Part shown: positions 60,103 to 64,000 of the stretch, piece after piece
Layout of the letters: each line of letters opens with the position of its first letter
Numbering within the stretch: the stretch's first letter is position 1
NCBI GenBank assembly: GCA_963836425.1
Contig: CAWIJJ010000007.1
Location: forward strand, 124,001 to 188,000
Origin: CAWIJJ01 sp963836425
Lineage (GTDB): Bacteria > Acidobacteriota > Terriglobia > Bryobacterales > Bryobacteraceae
DNA length: 64,000 nucleotides
Reading direction: 5' to 3'
Made by a program: the position numbers and the translations under genes
The notes under the pieces: model-generated
Databases searched by the model: none
The model's input: the letters and a program-made list of their open reading frames with translations, nothing else
What the model was told of the DNA's origin: nothing

Positions 60103-61341
60103 GTGACTCCAGGTCCCCAGAGGTTTATTGTCCCTGCACTCCTCCTGAACCTGCTGGTGGCCGCAAGCTGCGGGCAGAACGACCACGCCGCCGCCGCGCG
60201 CCCCCCTGTCGCTCCCGTCGTTGTCGCCGATGTGCGCCAGATGCCCGTGCCCCTGGAAATACGGGCCATCGGCAACGTGGAGGCGAATTCCACCGTCGAA
60301 ATCAAATCGCAGGTGTCCGGTCAGCTTCAGAAGGTCTTTTTCACCGAAGGCGACGAGGTTCGCGAGGGCCAGCTCCTGTTCCAGATCGATCCCCGCCAGT
60401 TGCAGCAGGCCGTCAGCGAGGCCGAGGCGGCGCTCGAGAACGCCAACGCCACCGTCGGCCAGGCGCAGGCGAACTACGAGCGCGACCTCGCCCAGGCGAA
60501 GAACGCCCGCTCCCAGGCCGACCGCTACGCCCAGCTTGCAACCCAGGGCATCATCTCCCGCGAGGCCAACGAGAACTATCACACCCAGGCCGACGCTGCC
60601 GAACGTGTGGCCGCCGCCTCCAAAGCCGCCATCGCCAGCGCCGCCTCCAACGTGCGCGCCGCCGCCGCCCGCCTCGCCGACGCGAAGCTTCAGCTCGCGT
60701 ACGCCAGCATCGAGGCCCCCGTCTCCGGAAAAACCGGCAAGCTCGCCGTCAAGCCCGGCAACCTCGTGCAGGCCAATTCCGCCACTCCCCTCGTCGTCAT
60801 CGCCCAGCTGGCGCCCGTCTTTGCCAACTTCACCATCCCCGAGCAGCAGTTCTCCCTCATCCGTTCCTACGCCTCCCGCGGCAAACTGACCGTTCAGGCC
60901 TACCCCGGCAATAATTCGCCGGACGCGGGACCGGTAAGCACTCCCGCTGTCGGAACCCTCGACTTTTTTGACAACCAGGTGGACACCAGCACCGGCACCA
61001 TCCTGCTCCGCGCGCGCTTTCCGAATACCGACCACCGCCTCTGGCCCGGCCAGTTCGTCAACGTGGTCGTCCGCCTCGACGTCCCCACCGCCACCGTCAT
61101 CCCTACCGCCGCCGTCAGCAGCGGCCAGAACGGCCGCTATGTCTTCGTGGTGAAGCCCGACCTCACCGCCGAGCAGCGCACCATTCAATCCTCCCGCGAC
61201 TACCAGGATCTGACCGTCGTCAATTCCGGCGTTGCTCCCGGCGAGCGCGTGATCGTCAGGGGCCAGTTGCGCGTTCAGCCCGGCTCCAAAGTCGAAATAG
61301 TCAAGGACAATCAGCAGCAAGGAGCGGCACAGACCCAATGA
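60103..61341 (+). CDS. RND efflux pump periplasmic adaptor (membrane fusion protein)
   Basis: A 412-residue adaptor of the AcrA/MdtA class. The export signal ends in a lipobox-like LVAASC (about 18-23). The lipoyl halves are VEIKSQVSGQLQKVFFTEGD and SIEAPVSGKTGKLAVKPGN, separated by a long helical hairpin rich in Ala/Gln (QAQANYERDLAQAKNARSQA). Beta-barrel and membrane-proximal domains follow. I use GTG 60103, which gives a compact signal peptide; a TTG at 60064 is also in frame. It overlaps the pump gene by four bases (ATGA). Confidence 0.9.
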   Translation: MTPGPQRFIVPALLLNLLVAASCGQNDHAAAARPPVAPVVVADVRQMPVPLEIRAIGNVEANSTVEIKSQVSGQLQKVFFTEGDEVREGQLLFQIDPRQLQQAVSEAEAALENANATVGQAQANYERDLAQAKNARSQADRYAQLATQGIISREANENYHTQADAAERVAAASKAAIASAASNVRAAAARLADAKLQLAYASIEAPVSGKTGKLAVKPGNLVQANSATPLVVIAQLAPVFANFTIPEQQFSLIRSYASRGKLTVQAYPGNNSPDAGPVSTPAVGTLDFFDNQVDTSTGTILLRARFPNTDHRLWPGQFVNVVVRLDVPTATVIPTAAVSSGQNGRYVFVVKPDLTAEQRTIQSSRDYQDLTVVNSGVAPGERVIVRGQLRVQPGSKVEIVKDNQQQGAAQTQ

Positions 61342-64000
61342 ACATCACAGGTTTCTTCATCCGGCGCGCCATCACGACACTGCTCGTCATGACCGCGGTC
61401 TGCGTCTTCGGCGTCCTGGGCTACATCGGCCTGCCCGTCAGCGACCTTCCCAATATCGACTTTCCCACGATATCGGTGAACGCCAGCCTGCCCGGTGCTT
61501 CGCCCGAAACCATGGCCAACACCGTGGCCACGCCTCTTGAACGCTCCTTCACGTCCATTCAGGGCGTCTCCTCCATCAATTCCACCAGCAGCATCGGCCG
61601 TACCCAGATCACCCTCCAGTTCGACCTCAACCGCAACATCGACGCCGCCGCGCAGGACGTCCAGTCCGCTATCTCCTCCGCTGCCCGCAACCTCCCCCAG
61701 AACATGCCGCAGCCGCCCTCCTTCCGTAAAGTCAACCCGGCGGAATCGCCCGTGCTCTACCTGGGCGTGAGCTCTTCCACCCTGCCCCTCTCGGAAGTGG
61801 ACGAGTATGCCGAAATCACCATGGGGCAGCGGATCTCCACCGTCAATGGCGTGGCTCAGGTCTCCGTCTACGGCTCGCAGAAATACGCCGTGCGCGTGCA
61901 GGCCGACCCCGATGCCCTCGCAGCCCGCCAGATCGGAATTGACGATCTCCGCGCCGCCATCGCCGCCGGCAACCCCAACCTTCCCTCCGGCACCCTCAGC
62001 GGCTCCAGCAAAGCCTACACCCTCGACACCACCGGCGCCATCTCCACCGCCGCCCAGTTCCGCCCCATGATCGTCGCCTACCGTCAGGGACGCCCGGTCC
62101 GCCTCGACGAAGTCGCCCGCGTCTCCGACAGCGTCGAGAACGACAAAAACGCGAGCTGGTTTAACGGCGAGCGGTCCATCATTCTGGCCGTGCAGCGGCA
62201 GCCCGGCACCAATACAGTCGAAATCGTCGATGGTATCCGGGCCCTCTTCCCCATGCTTGAGGCACAGATGCCCGCCGGCATCAAAATGGGCATCCTGTTC
62301 GACCGCTCGCAGCCCATCCGCGAATCCATCGCCGACGTCAAGTTCACCCTCATCCTCGCCATCGTCCTGGTGGTCGCCGTTATCTTCGTCTTTCTTCGCA
62401 ATCCTTCCGCCACCATCATTCCCAGCCTCGCCGTCCCCATTTCCATCCTCGGCACGTTCGCGGTCATGTCCCAGCTCGGCTACACGCTCGACAACCTCTC
62501 CGCCATGGCCCTCACCTTGTGCGTCGGCTTCGTGGTGGACGACGCCATCGTGGTCCTCGAGAACATCGTGCGTCATCGCGAGATGGGTAAGGACCGCATG
62601 CAGGCCGCGCTCGACGGCTCCCGCGAAATCACCTTCACCATCATTTCCATGACCGTCTCGCTGGTCGCCGTCTTTATCCCCGTGCTCTTCATGGGTGGCA
62701 TCGTCGGACGCCTCCTGCGCGAGTTCGCCGTCGTCATCTCCTGCGCCATCCTGGTTTCCGGCGTCGTCTCCCTGACCCTGACGCCGATGCTCGGCAGCCG
62801 CTTCCTCAGGCACCAGCACTCGCATGAAACCGGCCCCCTCTTCCGCTGGTCGGAACGCCAGTTCGACCGCCTCCTCCGCGGTTACGAATTCACTCTCCAC
62901 GCCGTTCTCCGCCGGCGCTTCATCACCCTGCTCGCCGCTTTCGGCGTCCTCTTCCTGACCGGCTGGCTGTTCGTCAAAATTCCCAAAGGCTTCTTCCCCA
63001 CCGAGGACCAGGGCTTTCTCACCGCCACCACCGAGGCCTCCGAAGATACTTCCTTCGACCAGATGGTGATCTACCAGAAGCAGGTGGCCGAAACCATCGC
63101 GCGCAATCCCAACGTCGCCGCCTATCAGTCATCGGTCGGCGGCGGACCGAGTGCCGGAGGCTTCAACAGCGGCCGCGTCTTCATCCGCCTCAAAGATTCC
63201 CGCGAGCGGCCCAAAGCCGAAGTCGTCGTGCAGCAGCTTCGCCGCGAGCTGAGCCGCATGCCCGGCGTCAACACCTTCATCCAGGTGCCGCCCGCCATCC
63301 GCATCGGCGGCTCGCTCAGCAAAAGCCTCTACCAGTTCACCCTCCAGGACATCGAATTTCAGAACCTTTATGAGTGGGGTCCGCGCGTCGAAAAGCGGAT
63401 GGAGCAGATCCCCGGCCTCCAGGACGTCACCACAGACCTCCAGATCGCCAGCCCGCAAATCACCGTCCAGATCGACCGCGACCGCGCCCGCGTCCTCGGC
63501 GTCACCCCCACCGACATCGAGAACACGCTCTACAACGCGTACGGCCAGCGCCAGATCTCCACCATCTACAGCTCCAGCGACCAGTACTACGTCATCCTCG
63601 AGGTGCTCCCGCAATACCAGCGCGACCCGGTGGCCCTTTCGAGCCTCTACGTGCGCAGCAGTTCCGGCGGCACCGCCGCCAACGGCCCGGCCCTTGTCCC
63701 CTTGTCCGCCGTCGCCACCCTGAAGCAGGACGTCGCGCCCGTCCAGGTATCGCACTACGGCCAGTTGCCCGCCGTTACCATCTCCTTCAATCTCGCCCCT
63801 GGCGTCTCCATCGGTGATGCCGTCCAGCGCGTCAACGACGAGCTGCGGCAGATGAACCTGCCCGCCACCATCACCACCACGTTCCAGGGCACCGCCCAGG
63901 CTTTCGAGGAATCCCTGCGCAACACCTGGATCCTCCTCGGCGTCGCCATCTTCGTCATCTACCTGGTGCTCGGAATCCTGTACGAGAGCCTCATTCACCC
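61338..64000 (+). CDS. RND transporter permease, AcrB/MdtB (HAE1) type, 3' end beyond the window
   Basis: The frame stays open from ATG 61338 to the last base (about 887 residues), so the gene is cut by the window end. The start MNITGFFIRRAITTLLVMTA, the porter domain (LPNIDFPTISVNASLPGASP), the proton-relay pair in TM4 (GFVVDDAIVVLENI) and the second porter half are all as in trimeric HAE1 pumps. Such pumps expel drugs, bile-like compounds or small organics. The outer-membrane channel gene should follow, or be elsewhere. Confidence 0.95.
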   Translation, partial: MNITGFFIRRAITTLLVMTAVCVFGVLGYIGLPVSDLPNIDFPTISVNASLPGASPETMANTVATPLERSFTSIQGVSSINSTSSIGRTQITLQFDLNRNIDAAAQDVQSAISSAARNLPQNMPQPPSFRKVNPAESPVLYLGVSSSTLPLSEVDEYAEITMGQRISTVNGVAQVSVYGSQKYAVRVQADPDALAARQIGIDDLRAAIAAGNPNLPSGTLSGSSKAYTLDTTGAISTAAQFRPMIVAYRQGRPVRLDEVARVSDSVENDKNASWFNGERSIILAVQRQPGTNTVEIVDGIRALFPMLEAQMPAGIKMGILFDRSQPIRESIADVKFTLILAIVLVVAVIFVFLRNPSATIIPSLAVPISILGTFAVMSQLGYTLDNLSAMALTLCVGFVVDDAIVVLENIVRHREMGKDRMQAALDGSREITFTIISMTVSLVAVFIPVLFMGGIVGRLLREFAVVISCAILVSGVVSLTLTPMLGSRFLRHQHSHETGPLFRWSERQFDRLLRGYEFTLHAVLRRRFITLLAAFGVLFLTGWLFVKIPKGFFPTEDQGFLTATTEASEDTSFDQMVIYQKQVAETIARNPNVAAYQSSVGGGPSAGGFNSGRVFIRLKDSRERPKAEVVVQQLRRELSRMPGVNTFIQVPPAIRIGGSLSKSLYQFTLQDIEFQNLYEWGPRVEKRMEQIPGLQDVTTDLQIASPQITVQIDRDRARVLGVTPTDIENTLYNAYGQRQISTIYSSSDQYYVILEVLPQYQRDPVALSSLYVRSSSGGTAANGPALVPLSAVATLKQDVAPVQVSHYGQLPAVTISFNLAPGVSIGDAVQRVNDELRQMNLPATITTTFQGTAQAFEESLRNTWILLGVAIFVIYLVLGILYESLIH

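Noticed and set aside
59095..62900. Long minus-strand open frames opposite the SGNH hydrolase, RND adaptor and pump
   Set aside because: Their Gly/Asp/Val-rich composition mirrors the codons of the opposite genes; no motif is visible.
1..64000. tRNA, rRNA, insertion sequences, phage attachment sites
   Set aside because: Read through intergenic regions on both strands without finding cloverleaf-like sequences, transposase motifs or flanking direct repeats; a covariance search could still find a short RNA.

Overview
The window looks like chromosomal DNA from a member of the Acidobacteriota, most like the Bryobacterales/Solibacter group. This is inferred from gene content, not from a marker phylogeny. 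DNA is GC-rich (roughly two thirds by eye). Typical features are an S41/tricorn-like protease with a PD40 propeller, a Tat-exported Gfo/Idh/MocA oxidoreductase with Gly/Arg-rich inserts, a zinc-ribbon Ser/Thr kinase, paired MacB-type permeases, a Solibacter-style C-terminal domain on a methyltransferase, an EgtB-EgtD pair and a CE15 esterase. I found no rRNA, tRNA, transposase, integrase or CRISPR array. It reads as ordinary chromosome of short operons with several accessory patches.

Layout. 1-6.5 kb (minus): start of an ECF sigma factor, then the coupled genes larC, metG, tatD and a polyprenyl synthase, and a membrane-anchored acidobacterial protein. 6.7-12 kb: exported oxidoreductase, VOC protein, large kinase, fatty-acid hydroxylase-like protein. 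12-15.6 kb: a reduced ABC ATPase with a Wzt-like C-terminus, divergent from a two-domain methyltransferase and a beta-helix protein. 15.6-20.7 kb: tricorn-like protease, toast-rack lipoprotein, cyclic-nucleotide-binding protein (frameshifted). 20.7-26.8 kb: argS, motAB, glgC, DedA. 26.8-31.4 kb: an effector-like protein and its partner, a sodium/solute symporter with a 44-residue companion, PhzF, a small secreted protein. 31.4-35 kb: a four-gene glycan operon with 4-base overlaps (epimerase, methyltransferase, GT2, aminotransferase). 35-40.5 kb: rnc, two TPR proteins, an ECF sigma / anti-sigma / secreted protein operon, a small PCP_red-like protein. 40.6-42.7 kb: egtBD (ergothioneine). 43-48 kb: SDR, DUF4932 metalloprotein, streptogramin-lyase-like propeller with a structured leader. 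48-57 kb: clpC, LolD-like ATPase, ferritin-like protein, ABC-F ATPase plus two MacB permeases. 57-64 kb: SinR/Cas2-like protein, CE15 esterase plus SGNH hydrolase, RND adaptor and pump (cut by the window end).

Three conserved genes (metG, the cyclic-nucleotide-binding gene and the GT2 gene) each carry one apparent extra base that splits the reading frame. All lie on the minus strand. Because metG is essential, sequence error is the first explanation, and I annotate each as one gene with a frameshift. Many starts are set by ATGA/GTGA overlaps. Several other genes have a -10-like hexamer exactly six bases before the start codon, which suggests leaderless transcripts.

The most unusual loci are the stripped-down ABC/Wzt-like protein with its methyltransferase neighbour, the peptidoglycan-binding plus glycine-zipper protein with its small partner, the RGG-type inserts shared by unrelated exported enzymes, and the structured leader upstream of the propeller gene.
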